The position numbers were made by a program, and so were the translations under genes. A DNA stretch of 41,820 nt from Lachnospiraceae bacterium (GTDB lineage Bacteria; Bacillota; Clostridia; Lachnospirales; Lachnospiraceae), in assembly GCA_031272185.1 (NCBI GenBank), contig JAISUG010000101.1, forward strand, positions 1 through 41,820. The letters are read 5' to 3'. The notes under the pieces are model-generated. The model saw only the letters and a list, made by a program, of their open reading frames with translations, did no database searches and was not told the DNA's origin. The stretch's first letter is position 1. The number at the start of each line of letters is the position of its first letter. This document shows, in pieces, positions 1 through 7,666 of this stretch.

Positions 1-129
1 GCCGTTGGCTAAGACGCAGCAAATCTTCTTTGCATCATCGAAGTTGTCTTTTGTTTTCCATTCTTTAAACTGATACGCCTCGCCTTCTTTAGCGTTCAGC
101 AGTTCTTCTATCGTTTCGATTTTACGCAT
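1..129 (-). CDS. AlbA_2/Schlafen-type DNA-binding protein, N-terminal 43 codons only
   Basis: The gene runs off the left edge; only its first 43 codons are visible. It starts at an ATG (129-127) preceded by an AGGTGG ribosome binding site and lies 14 bases downstream of the pglX stop, so the two were probably co-transcribed. The visible residues resemble the start of the AlbA_2 (divergent AAA-4, Schlafen-like) domain: an ExEAYQFKEWK-type strand, then a helix ending in CCVLANG, where the family normally continues with a Gly-rich loop. From knowledge of the family, such proteins bind nucleic acid and often sit beside or inside phage-defence loci, including BREX clusters. The assignment rests on a short stretch. 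Confidence 0.6.
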   Translation of the reverse strand, partial: MRKIETIEELLNAKEGEAYQFKEWKTKDNFDDAKKICCVLANG

Positions 130-143
130 ACCGCCCACCACCT

Positions 144-1375
144 TTAGCCTAACTTCGCCAAGACATCGGCGAAAATTTCGTAGTTCTTCTTCACCCCGTC
201 GTCGAGGTCGATGGTTATGTTCCTATCGGCGAGGTGATGGACTTTTTCCTCATACGCGCTGAGTTCTTTCGCCTGTGCGGACAATTTGTCCTGCTGTTTC
301 AAGAGCCTTGCCCGTTCCGCGCCCTGCGCTGTGTTTAGCGCGGAGGCGATGTGGTTTAGTTGTGTGCGGTAACGCTCCTGTTGCTCGTGGACGTAGTCCG
401 TGCGCAGTTTCGCAAGCAAATCCCGCGAGTAGCGGTGCAGATAGCAGAGTGCCTTGAAGCCGTTCTTCTTGCCGCTGTCGAACAGCCAGTATATCGGGCG
501 TTTCTGGTAGATTTTCAAGTGGTCGGCGTAGAAACCGTTCAGGAAGTAGCCGCGAATAACCTCACGGGGCGTACCTTTGCTGCCAGCCCGGCTCGGGTCG
601 CCGAGGGCATCGGCGATGAATTTCAGGTTCTCTTCCAGCGTGTCCGCGCCGTAAACCACGCGCACGAAATCCACGAACCGCCCCTCGATGTCGTCGTCGA
701 AATACTCGTCGTCGCAGATGGGCAGGATGTTATCTTTGTCGATTAGTTGCGAGTTGCGAGTTTCAAGTTGCGAGTAGAAGGCGTTCCAGTCGCCGCCTGC
801 GTAGGCAAGACCGTCGCAGTCCAGCGAATACCGCCCGAACATACATCCCACGGCGTAGCTAATCAGACTGCGCACCTCGCGCCCCAAATCGGCGCGGCGC
901 ACGGTCACGTCTTTGTCCTCCACCTCTGGCGTGAGTTCGTCCTGCAAGCCGTAGATGTCGATGAATATGCGGTTGAGTTCTTCCTCATTGGCTTTGAGCG
1001 TATCAAACCGCTCGGAGGCTTCCCGCTCCCACTTGGCAAACGCCGCCGCCAGCGACCGCTCGCCGTTAATCAGCGGATGCCGCTTGAAGTCCCACGAGGT
1101 CTCAAACGCGTCCCAGTCGGCGCGGGAGAGGGCGATGTTTGAAGAAACTATTTCGTTTACGCACTTATTTTTTGATTCTACATATAGTATTGGTAGCAAA
1201 GAACATCACCAACTCGAAATGCGATTGTCGGGTTTATCATTTTGAGAATTTCAAAAGCGACACGCGAACACATCACGGCAAGAATGTAAAAAAGGTACTC
1301 TGATTCAGTCGGAAACATCATTGGTGCAGCAGTATCAAATATCATAGATTTTGGGCAATAACGCACACCAAATTT
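144..1375 (-). pseudogene. pglX: BREX adenine methyltransferase PglX, 3' remnant (IS-truncated and frameshifted)
   Basis: Positions 144-1199 read as 351 residues typical of the PglX C-terminus: ISYAVGCMFGRYSLD, then RPIYWLFDSGKKNGFKAL, then DYVHEQQERYRT, ending DRNITIDLDDGVKKNYE. The preceding 176 bases continue the protein in a different frame (FGVRYCPK, FEILKMINPTIAFRVGD), so about one base is missing near 1200. This piece begins exactly at the left end of the ISL3 element at 1376. PglX is normally about 1200 residues and modifies the BREX recognition site; roughly 410 residues remain. The methyltransferase core (SAM-binding and NPPY motifs) is absent, and it is not found on the far side of the IS, so the gene must be dead. 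An intact-looking TTG start at 1199 could produce a fragment, but without catalytic function. Confidence 0.9.
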
Positions 1376-2714
1376 GGCTCTACTCCCAAAGTCGTTGATA
1401 TGGTAAAATTGTGCAGGGTGATGGGCAGTGAATAGCATAGCAAATTTCGAGGCGATGCTGGCGGGGTCATTGAACCTGGAGGAACCATGGTATGTTTCAG
1501 GCGCAAGCTTTGATGAGAAGGAACTTGCGCTGCGCATCCATATAGGCATCCGCAAGGACGCTGCCTTTGTCTGTCCGGAATGCGGCGGCACAACCCGCAG
1601 GTTCGGATATGAGAAGAAGGAACGCGCTTGGCGGCACGGTGATTGCATGTTCTATCCCGTGTACGTCCACTGCCGAAGGCCTAGGGTCGTTTGCCCACAT
1701 TGCGGCGTCAAACAGATCAACGCGCCTTACGAGCGCAAGAACAGCCGGTTCACCTTGCTCTTTGAAGGCTATGCCATGCTCATCGTCGCGGATATGAACG
1801 TGGCAAAGACGGCAGCGCTCTTGCGGTGCGATGAGAAAGCGCTGACCAGTATTCTCCGCTATTGGGTGAACAAAGCGGTGGCGGATATGGATTTAGAAGA
1901 CGTCGCCATGTTGGCGATAGACGAGACGTCGTTCAAGCGTGGGCACAAGTATGTGACGGTAGTGATCGACGCGGCCAAACGCCGTGTGATTGATGTAGAG
2001 AAAGACCGGGATCGTGAGGCGGTGAGGCGGTTCGTCGAAACGCTGAGTGCCAAAGGCGGGGATCCCCAGGCCATCACGCATGTAACGAGCGATATGTCCA
2101 AGTCCTACTTGCCCGCCATTGCCAAGCACTTCCCCAACGCGCTGAACATCATCGACAAGTTCCATGTGAAGAAAACGATGCTGGACGCATTGGATGAAGT
2201 CCGTAAAGCAGAGCAAAAGGAAGTGTCGGACAAGAAAGCGCTGTTCCAAGGGCGTAGACTGTTCATGATTCCGGAAGGGAAGATGACGACGGAACAGAGC
2301 GCGAAGCTTGCGGAACTCTCCAAGCGCTACCCGAAGACGGGCCGTGCATACCGGATCATCGCTGCGCTGGATGATTTCTATGAGAGTAAAACTATGGAAG
2401 AAGCGCGGTCAGCGCTGGACAGCCTGTATTCCTGGATGCGCCGATGCAGGCTCAAGCCAATGAAAGAAGCGGCGGAGACGCTCAAGCGGCACCGGGAGAA
2501 GATCCTGAACTACTTCCAGAGCCGCTTGACGAACGCGATCTCAGAAGGCATCAACTCGCTGATCCAAGCTGCCAAGCGCAAGGCGCGAGGGTACAATACG
2601 TTGGAAGGATTTACTGCGATGATCTATCTGGTAGCGGGCAAGCTCGACCTGGCGGTTCCCCACCCCTTTGGAGCATCTTGATTCCCTCGTTTCAACGACT
2701 TTTGGAGGAGAACC
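1376..2714 (+). mobile_element. ISL3-family insertion sequence, complete (1339 bp)
   Basis: The element is bounded by 23-bp imperfect terminal inverted repeats, left 1376-1398 (beginning GGCTCTACTCCC) and right 2692-2714, matching at 20 of 23 positions. It contains a single full-length transposase gene. The GGCTCT terminus and element size are typical of the ISL3 family. That family usually makes 8-bp target duplications; here the flanks are CCAAATTT on the left and CCAAAGGC on the right, only 5 of 8 alike, so no clean duplication remains. The left end interrupts pglX. The right flank does not continue pglX, which implies a deletion or rearrangement after insertion. Confidence 0.9.
1428..2681 (+). 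CDS. ISL3-family transposase
   Basis: This 417-residue DDE transposase catalyses transposition of the surrounding element. The N-terminus carries the ISL3 zinc-finger, CPECGG near residue 50 and CPHCG near residue 90. A helix-turn-helix region follows (VAKTAALLRCDEKAL). The catalytic acidic residues are recognisable in AIDETSFKRG, HVTSDMSKSY and the late NAISEGINSLIQAAKRKARG motif; IDKFHVKK is also family-typical. Length equals the usual family size and no stop interrupts it, so the element could still be active. The GTG start at 1428 sits 52 bp inside the left end; an in-frame ATG at 1455 is an alternative. Confidence 0.93.
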   Translation: MNSIANFEAMLAGSLNLEEPWYVSGASFDEKELALRIHIGIRKDAAFVCPECGGTTRRFGYEKKERAWRHGDCMFYPVYVHCRRPRVVCPHCGVKQINAPYERKNSRFTLLFEGYAMLIVADMNVAKTAALLRCDEKALTSILRYWVNKAVADMDLEDVAMLAIDETSFKRGHKYVTVVIDAAKRRVIDVEKDRDREAVRRFVETLSAKGGDPQAITHVTSDMSKSYLPAIAKHFPNALNIIDKFHVKKTMLDALDEVRKAEQKEVSDKKALFQGRRLFMIPEGKMTTEQSAKLAELSKRYPKTGRAYRIIAALDDFYESKTMEEARSALDSLYSWMRRCRLKPMKEAAETLKRHREKILNYFQSRLTNAISEGINSLIQAAKRKARGYNTLEGFTAMIYLVAGKLDLAVPHPFGAS

Positions 2715-2719
2715 CCAAA

Positions 2720-2749
2720 GGCTGTACTCCCAAAGTCGTTGATATGGTA
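2720..2749. repeat. Solitary copy of the IS left end abutting its right end
   Basis: These 30 bases match the left terminus of the IS (1376-1405) at 29 of 30 positions and in the same orientation, then similarity stops abruptly. They lie 5 bp (CCAAA) beyond the right inverted repeat, giving a right-end/5-bp/left-end arrangement like the junction of an excised IS circle or of tandem copies. It may be the relic of a second, mostly deleted copy. Confidence 0.75.
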
Positions 2750-2786
2750 TGCGAGAGCCTTTCTTTTCTAACTCTGTTTCAAAGCC

Positions 2787-4040
2787 TTATATTTCAAGAC
2801 TGTTCGGATTGAGCAAAAAGTCGCAAACGCTCATAACCAACACGCCGTCCTCGTTGTAATAGGCAGTCGGAGCATCTTTGGTGATGATGATTTTCTTGAA
2901 GCCGTCTCCGGTCAGTAGCAAGGAGCGTTGCTCCTGCTCCATTTTTGCCTGATCCGGAATAGCATAAGCAGATTGGATATAATAGCGTTTTGAACCCTTG
3001 TTACAGACGAAATCTATCTCCAACTGCTTGCGGGAATTACCACCGTTCTTGTCGGTAACGTTGACCGGCACTACACCCACATCTATATTAAAGGCGCGAA
3101 TTTTGAGCTCGCTAAAGAGGATGTTCTCCATAGTATGAGTCTCTTCCAACTGGCGGAAGTTCAGTCTTGCGTTGCGAAGCCCTATATCGGTGAAGTAGTA
3201 TTTCAGCGGCGTGTCGATATATTTCTTGCCCTTGATGTCATACCGCACCGCACTGTCAATCAGGAAGGCATCTGAGAGATAGTCGATATAGCGGGTCAAA
3301 GTATTTTTGCTAATAGTCTTTTGCTTGACACTTTTGAAGGCGGCGGAGAGCTTGCTGGGGTTGGTGAGAGAGCCTATGGCCGAGGACAGAATGTTGAGAA
3401 GCTCCTCCAACTCCGCACGGTTTCTTATCTTGTGCCGCCCTACAATATCGGAGATATAGGTCTCCTCAAAAAGCGATTTCAGAAAAACAATCTTCTCCTC
3501 GGGGTTCTTGTATTGCAAAACCAATGGCAGACCGCCATAGAGCATATATTCGTTCCATCCGTCCTGCTTGCTGCCAGAGTAGACCGACATAAACTCCGAA
3601 AAGCTGAGGGGGTGCATATGAATTTCATCCCCACGCCCCCGAAACTCCGTGATGACATCCTTGGACAAGAAACGGGCATTGCTTCCGGTCACATAAACAT
3701 CTATATTCGATTTCCGAATAAGACTGTTCAGCACCGATTCAAACTCGCCCAATAACTGTATCTCGTCCAACAGAATGTAATACTGCTCGCTGTCCTTGAT
3801 TTGCTCCTGTAGGTACGGCATCAGTACATAAGGGTCTTGGAATCTCTTATTCTCAAAGGCATCAAAGGCAATCTCGATAATATGGCTTTGCTCTACGCCC
3901 TCGGAAAGTAAATGCTCCTTAAAAAGATTGAACAGCAGATAGGATTTTCCACATCGCCGCACCCCGGTTACAACCTTAATCAGCCCGTTATGCTTCCGAC
4001 TAATAAGCCTGTTCAAATACATGTCTCTTTTTATAATCAT
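2787..4040 (-). CDS. AAA_14/DUF4143 family ATP-binding protein
   Basis: This 417-residue protein has the two-part architecture of the DUF4143 ATPase family. A Walker A loop GVRRCGKSYLL lies near residues 27-37. A Walker B strand YYILLDEIQ lies near residue 91, and the sensor-like YVTGSNARFL follows near residue 115. The family-typical LSFSEF and YGGLPLVL motifs come next. The C-terminal half is a DUF4143 nuclease-like fold with EIDFVCNKG and a final KKIIITKD strand. The biological role of these ATPases is not firmly known; they are frequent in anaerobes and often mobile. It is AT-richer than the downstream housekeeping genes. The start is supported by GGAGG upstream and by the promoter at 4097-4125. 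Confidence 0.88.
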   Translation of the reverse strand: MIIKRDMYLNRLISRKHNGLIKVVTGVRRCGKSYLLFNLFKEHLLSEGVEQSHIIEIAFDAFENKRFQDPYVLMPYLQEQIKDSEQYYILLDEIQLLGEFESVLNSLIRKSNIDVYVTGSNARFLSKDVITEFRGRGDEIHMHPLSFSEFMSVYSGSKQDGWNEYMLYGGLPLVLQYKNPEEKIVFLKSLFEETYISDIVGRHKIRNRAELEELLNILSSAIGSLTNPSKLSAAFKSVKQKTISKNTLTRYIDYLSDAFLIDSAVRYDIKGKKYIDTPLKYYFTDIGLRNARLNFRQLEETHTMENILFSELKIRAFNIDVGVVPVNVTDKNGGNSRKQLEIDFVCNKGSKRYYIQSAYAIPDQAKMEQEQRSLLLTGDGFKKIIITKDAPTAYYNEDGVLVMSVCDFLLNPNSLEI

Positions 4041-4053
4041 ATGCTAACGCCTC

Positions 4054-4171
4054 CTATTGACTATTTTTGCGTCTTTCCGCATTTTTGTTCAATAGAATTA
4101 TAGCCAATGGGATCGAGTTTTTCAAGTCTCTATTGAACATTTTTGCGGGTTTTTTTGTTTTTGTTCAATAG
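4054..4171. promoter_or_regulatory. Twin 42-bp palindromes flanking the ATPase promoter (putative operators)
   Basis: Two units of exactly 42 bp, 4054-4095 and 4130-4171, share one architecture: half-site CTATTGA(A/C), a 24-bp T-rich centre beginning ATTTTTGCG, then half-site GTTCAATAG. Unit 4130-4171 is a perfect 9-bp inverted repeat (12 bp if extended by TCT/AGA). The -35 and -10 hexamers of the ATPase promoter fall in the 34-bp gap between the units. The layout suggests cooperative binding or looping by a dimeric regulator. No dedicated regulator gene is adjacent; the ATPase itself or a distant protein could bind. Confidence 0.6.
4097..4125 (-). promoter_or_regulatory. Sigma-A promoter for the DUF4143 ATPase
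   Basis: On the minus strand the -35 is TTGAAA (4125-4120) and the -10 is a consensus TATAAT (4102-4097) with a 17-bp spacer. Transcription would start near 4090, about 50 bases upstream of the ATG at 4040. Confidence 0.8.
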
Positions 4172-4187
4172 AGACTGCTCCGAGAAG

Positions 4188-4219
4188 AAAAATCCTTGCC
4201 CCAGTATTGACGGGGCAAG
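4188..4219 (-). terminator. Intrinsic terminator after dCMP deaminase
   Basis: An 8-bp perfect stem (CTTGCCCC/GGGGCAAG, 4219-4195) with a 9-base loop is followed on the minus strand by GATTTTT. It ends the transcript that carries the deaminase gene and separates it from the ATPase promoter. Confidence 0.85.
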
Positions 4220-4242
4220 ATTGCGGCGGTGTGACCCCATGG

Positions 4243-4734
4243 TCAGACCTGAATCTCGATCTTGCGGCCTGTGGGCTGGTACTCATAGTACCTCACCCCG
4301 GCCGCATTGAGCATCCGCTTGGACGCCTTGGTGGCGGAAGTGTCCGCATATTTGTCGCAGGCGTAGATCACCGTCTTGATGCCGCACTGGATGATCGCCT
4401 TGGCGCACTCGTTGCACGGGAACAATGTCACGTAGAGCTTGCTCCCCTCCAGGCTGCCGCCACGGTAGTTCAGGATGGCGTTGAGCTCGCTATGGGCGGC
4501 ATAAAAATACTTCGTGTCATAGGGGTCCGCCCCATCCTCCTTGCCCCATGGGAACTCGTCGTCCGAGCACCCCATGGGGAAACCATTGTACCCCATGGAG
4601 AGGATCTTGTTGTCCCCGCTGACGATACATGCACCCACCTGGGTGCTGGGATCCTTGGATCTGTTTGCGGACAGCTTTGCCACCCCCATGAAATACTCAT
4701 CCCATGTGATATAGTCGTTGCGTTTCCCCGCCAT
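4243..4734 (-). CDS. dCMP/cytidine deaminase family protein (ComEB-like)
   Basis: This 163-residue zinc-dependent deaminase most likely converts dCMP to dUMP for thymidylate synthesis in the cytosol. The zinc and proton-shuttle motif is HSELNAI, followed by PCNECAK. The N-terminus (ITWDEYFMGVAKLSANRSKDPSTQVG) and MGYNGFP are characteristic of deoxycytidylate deaminases rather than of CMP/dC deaminases. The start at 4734 is chosen because AAAGGAGA lies 7 bases upstream; in-frame extension to 4776 lacks such a site. A strong terminator follows the stop. The gene lies downstream of sua5 with a purine-rich spacer between. Confidence 0.92.
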   Translation of the reverse strand: MAGKRNDYITWDEYFMGVAKLSANRSKDPSTQVGACIVSGDNKILSMGYNGFPMGCSDDEFPWGKEDGADPYDTKYFYAAHSELNAILNYRGGSLEGSKLYVTLFPCNECAKAIIQCGIKTVIYACDKYADTSATKASKRMLNAAGVRYYEYQPTGRKIEIQV

Positions 4735-4779
4735 AGCCCTATCTCCTTTCACATGCCCATTCTCTGCATTGCGCATGCC

Positions 4780-4886
4780 TTTCTCCCGCTTTTCTCCCGT
4801 CTCTATCCTGTCTCTCCCTTGTCTCTCCCTCGTCTCTCCCCAGCTTCTCCACTGACTCTCCCCTGTCTCTCCCTAGCCTTTCGCCA
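4780..4886. repeat. Degenerate ~11-bp purine-tract tandem array
   Basis: Between sua5 and the deaminase gene, about nine degenerate copies of an 11-mer follow each other; on the transcribed strand the core is GGGAGAGACA. Every copy resembles a ribosome binding site but only the last real one, nearer the gene, is followed by a start codon. Confidence 0.65.
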
Positions 4887-4900
4887 GCCTATTGCCTGCT

Positions 4901-6031
4901 TTACATTCGCTCCCCTGCTTTGCCGCTTATTACATTTCCCCCCGCTGCTTTTACCAGGCGGTTCATAATCGCCAGGCCGATGCCCTCCCGTGGGTAGCTC
5001 TCCGCATATATCACGTCCACCCCCAAGTGGTCCAAATCCCGCAGCGCCCCGAAGAGCCCCGCTGCCACAGTAGACAGGTCGGCTCGTTTCCCAATGCACT
5101 TTACAATGCATTTACCCATGCACCGGTCCAAACGATTCGGGGATTGGGTGCCAAAACCCCCTCCGCATGTTTTGTCTATCTCCCCAGCCGTTTCTTCCGT
5201 ACAAAGCACCCCCACACGCTTCCCCGACTCGGCGGCGCTTCGTGCCAGCCCTGGGATGTCTGCGCACTCCTCCACCACGTACATCTGCGCCCTCGGCGCA
5301 TAGTGCCTGTACTTCATGCCGGGCGCTTTGGGGTGCAGTCCAAGGCTTTCTGTGCCCGGGCTGCCGGTATCAGGGTACAGCGCCCCGCGCAGCGCCTCTT
5401 CCAGCATCTCCGCCGTGACCGCCCCCGGCCGCAGGAGTACCGGCCTGTCCCCGGTCAAGTCCACGATGGTGGATTCCAGCCCTATCCCCACCTCACCGCC
5501 ATCCAGTATCATGTCGATTTTCCCGTCCAGGTCTTCTATGACGTGTGCCACGGTCGTGGGGCTGGGCCGCCCGGAGGTATTGGCGCTGGGTGCCGCTATG
5601 GGCACACCCGCTTCCAAAATCAGCCTCCTGGCGATTTCATTTGCCGGGAAACGCACCGCCACGGTGGCCAGCCCCCCGGTGGTTGCATCCGGCACTTGTG
5701 GATTCTTGGGGAATATCAATGTGAGCGGCCCCGGCCAGAACCGCGCCATCAATATGCGGGCGCATGTCCCGATCCCCCCTTCCACCACCAGGGGCAGATC
5801 CTCCATCCGCCCGATATGCACGATCAGCGGGTTGTCGCTGGGCCGCCCCTTTGCGGCGTAGATCTTCGCTGCCGCCTCGGCATCGAAAGCATTGGCGCCC
5901 AGCCCATACACCGTTTCCGTGGGGAACGCCACCAAAGCGCCCCGGCGGATCAGGGCCCCTGCCTCACGGAGGGCCGCGAGGTCTTCACCCCCCGCCCCAA
6001 CCATATGCAAACGTATCACTCTCGTCTTCAT
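4901..6031 (-). CDS. sua5: L-threonylcarbamoyladenylate synthase (Sua5 type)
   Basis: Sua5 makes threonylcarbamoyl-AMP from threonine, bicarbonate and ATP, the first step of the universal t6A37 modification of ANN-decoding tRNAs. The YrdC domain fills about residues 10-205, with ALVAFPTETVYGLGAN, KIYAAKGRPSDNPLIVHI, FWPGPLTLIF and APSANTSGRPSPT. It is followed by the family-specific linker PKAPGMKYRHYAP and a C-terminal Sua5 domain ending in YAESYPREGIGLAIMNRL. That makes it the long two-domain form (376 residues) rather than short TsaC. I place the start at MKTRV (6031) by analogy with relatives; an ATG at 6049 has no better ribosome site. A short Cys/Lys-rich stretch (RCMGKCIVKCIGK) near residue 310 is unusual. 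Confidence 0.93.
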   Translation of the reverse strand: MKTRVIRLHMVGAGGEDLAALREAGALIRRGALVAFPTETVYGLGANAFDAEAAAKIYAAKGRPSDNPLIVHIGRMEDLPLVVEGGIGTCARILMARFWPGPLTLIFPKNPQVPDATTGGLATVAVRFPANEIARRLILEAGVPIAAPSANTSGRPSPTTVAHVIEDLDGKIDMILDGGEVGIGLESTIVDLTGDRPVLLRPGAVTAEMLEEALRGALYPDTGSPGTESLGLHPKAPGMKYRHYAPRAQMYVVEECADIPGLARSAAESGKRVGVLCTEETAGEIDKTCGGGFGTQSPNRLDRCMGKCIVKCIGKRADLSTVAAGLFGALRDLDHLGVDVIYAESYPREGIGLAIMNRLVKAAGGNVISGKAGERM

Positions 6032-6100
6032 GTTGAAACTATACATCATCCAACCCGGATTGACAATACTCTTTCCTTACACTTCCCTACAAAATGTAAC

Positions 6101-6130
6101 TTGCCATAACCCGCCGCCAACGTTTATAAT
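6101..6130 (+). promoter_or_regulatory. Probable promoter of the GH13 gene
   Basis: TTGCCA (6101-6106) and a perfect TATAAT (6125-6130) are 18 bp apart in the divergent spacer between sua5 and the GH13 gene. The -10 lies inside a small inverted repeat AACG/CGTT. Confidence 0.6.
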
Positions 6131-6223
6131 ACGTTATGGTTCAGACAAACCGGGCACAGAACCAGGCACAGAGCCGCCCGGCAAAACCGAAAACTTAGAT
6201 TGTTTTATCCCCGAGGTGCAAGC

Positions 6224-7546
6224 ATGGATCATTTTTGGTACGAGACCGCAACCATTTACCACATATTTACATTTTCACTGGCCGGCGCACCGCCCCAAAA
6301 CGACTACGGCGAGCAGCCGCGGCGCCTGGATGCGATCGCCCGCTGGATCCCCCACATCCGTGAGCTGGGATGCGATACGGTGCTTCTGTCCCCGGTGCTT
6401 CTGTCCCGAAGCCACGGCTATGACGTGACAGACTACCGCCGTGTGGACAACCGCCTGGGTTCCAATGGGGACTTTCGCACGTTGGTTGACGCCTTCCATG
6501 GCGCCGGCATCCGGGTGGTGCTGGACAGCGTGTTCAACCACTGCGGCCGGGATTTCTTCGCATTCGAGGCGCTCCGCAAAGGCGAGCGTTCCTACGCAGA
6601 CTGGTTTTCCGGCGTGCGGTTCGACAGGCAAAGCCCCATGGGCGACGCCTTTGACTACGACACTTGGAGCGGTTACTACGAGCTGGTCAAATTCAACCTG
6701 AAAAACCCCGCCGTGCGGGAATACCTCTTCGGGTCGGTGGAGTTTTGGCTAGACGGGCTGGGCATAGACGGGATGCGCCTGGACAGCGCCAATGTACTGG
6801 ATTTCGGTTTCATGGGGGACCTGCGCGCATTCGTCTTGGCCCGCCGCCCGGACTTTTGGCTGATGGGCGAGGTGGTGTCCGGCGACTATGCCAGGTGGGT
6901 GAACCCCCAGGTACTGCATAGCGTCACCAACTACATACTTTACAAGAGCCTGTTTTCCAGCCACAATGACAACAACCTCTACGAGCTGGCGCATTGCCTG
7001 AAACAGTCCGTGCCCGACCAGGGCAGGCCCCTCTATACATTCCTGGACAACCACGACCAGCCCCGTATCGCCAGCAACGCAAAGGACCCCCGGTTCCTGC
7101 GCACGCTGTATGCGCTGCTGTTCACATTGCCGGGCATCCCTTCGATATACTATGGCAGCGAATGGGGCATACAGGGGCGAAAAGAACATGGCTCCGACGC
7201 ACCCCTGCGCCCATACCTGGACCCGGGCCGAGCGCCGGAAGACACCCAGGGCTTGATCCCATTGATCAGCACGCTTTCCCATTTGCGCCGGGCCCACCCC
7301 GCCCTGACCTACGGCGACTACCGGGAGGTGTCACTGGGGTACCACAGGCCGCTGGTTTTTTCCCGCACCCACGGCGACGAGACTGTCTTCGTGGCCGTAC
7401 ACGTGGACGACTCCCCCGCAACCATCGACCTGGCCGGCCACACACAGGGCATGGCCCTAACTGACCTGCTCACCGGGGAAACCATCGGCCCCGCCCAGAC
7501 CGGCGCCATCCCCATCGGACCCTGCGACGTGCGCATCCTGGCGTAG
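6224..7546 (+). CDS. GH13 alpha-amylase-family enzyme, cytosolic
   Basis: This 440-residue glycoside hydrolase acts on alpha-1,4-glucans or maltodextrins. All four GH13 signature regions are intact: region I DSVFNH near residue 105, region II GMRLDSAN with the nucleophile Asp187, region III LMGEV with the acid/base Glu216, and region IV FLDNHD with Asp278. A short C-terminal beta domain follows. No signal peptide is present, so it acts inside the cell; the short N-terminus (MDHFWYETATIYHIF) goes straight into the barrel, as in small intracellular maltodextrin hydrolases or transferases. The ATG at 6224 has GAGGTG just upstream. It is the only plus-strand housekeeping gene here and converges on trpA. 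Exact specificity cannot be read from sequence. Confidence 0.9.
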   Translation: MDHFWYETATIYHIFTFSLAGAPPQNDYGEQPRRLDAIARWIPHIRELGCDTVLLSPVLLSRSHGYDVTDYRRVDNRLGSNGDFRTLVDAFHGAGIRVVLDSVFNHCGRDFFAFEALRKGERSYADWFSGVRFDRQSPMGDAFDYDTWSGYYELVKFNLKNPAVREYLFGSVEFWLDGLGIDGMRLDSANVLDFGFMGDLRAFVLARRPDFWLMGEVVSGDYARWVNPQVLHSVTNYILYKSLFSSHNDNNLYELAHCLKQSVPDQGRPLYTFLDNHDQPRIASNAKDPRFLRTLYALLFTLPGIPSIYYGSEWGIQGRKEHGSDAPLRPYLDPGRAPEDTQGLIPLISTLSHLRRAHPALTYGDYREVSLGYHRPLVFSRTHGDETVFVAVHVDDSPATIDLAGHTQGMALTDLLTGETIGPAQTGAIPIGPCDVRILA

Positions 7547-7620
7547 CGCGGCTAGGCCCGGCCAAACCCGACTAGGCCCGGCCAAACCTCGGTCACTACA
7601 TGCGAACCCCAGGGAGTATT

Positions 7621-7666
7621 TGCACACTTTTGCAAGTAATTCCAAGCCGTCTTACACACTTTTGCA
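7621..7666. repeat. Duplicated 3' edge of trpA
   Basis: The last codons of trpA (7653-7666, read on minus as TGCAAAAGTGTGTA) are copied almost exactly 32 bp downstream at 7621-7634. The rest of the 7547-7651 spacer holds a 20-bp-period repeat of CTAGGCCCGGCCAAAC (7552-7590). No T-tailed terminator is visible between the convergent genes. Confidence 0.55.

Noticed and set aside
1376..2749. 25-30 bp direct repeats around the transposase gene read as a long target-site duplication
   Set aside because: The left copy is the IS terminal inverted repeat itself and the right copy lies beyond a proper right inverted repeat, so it is a second IS end rather than duplicated target.
4892..6109. Plus-strand 405-codon open frame opposite sua5
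   Set aside because: Composition is Pro/His/Arg-rich, no family motif is visible, and the minus-strand Sua5 motifs account for the region.
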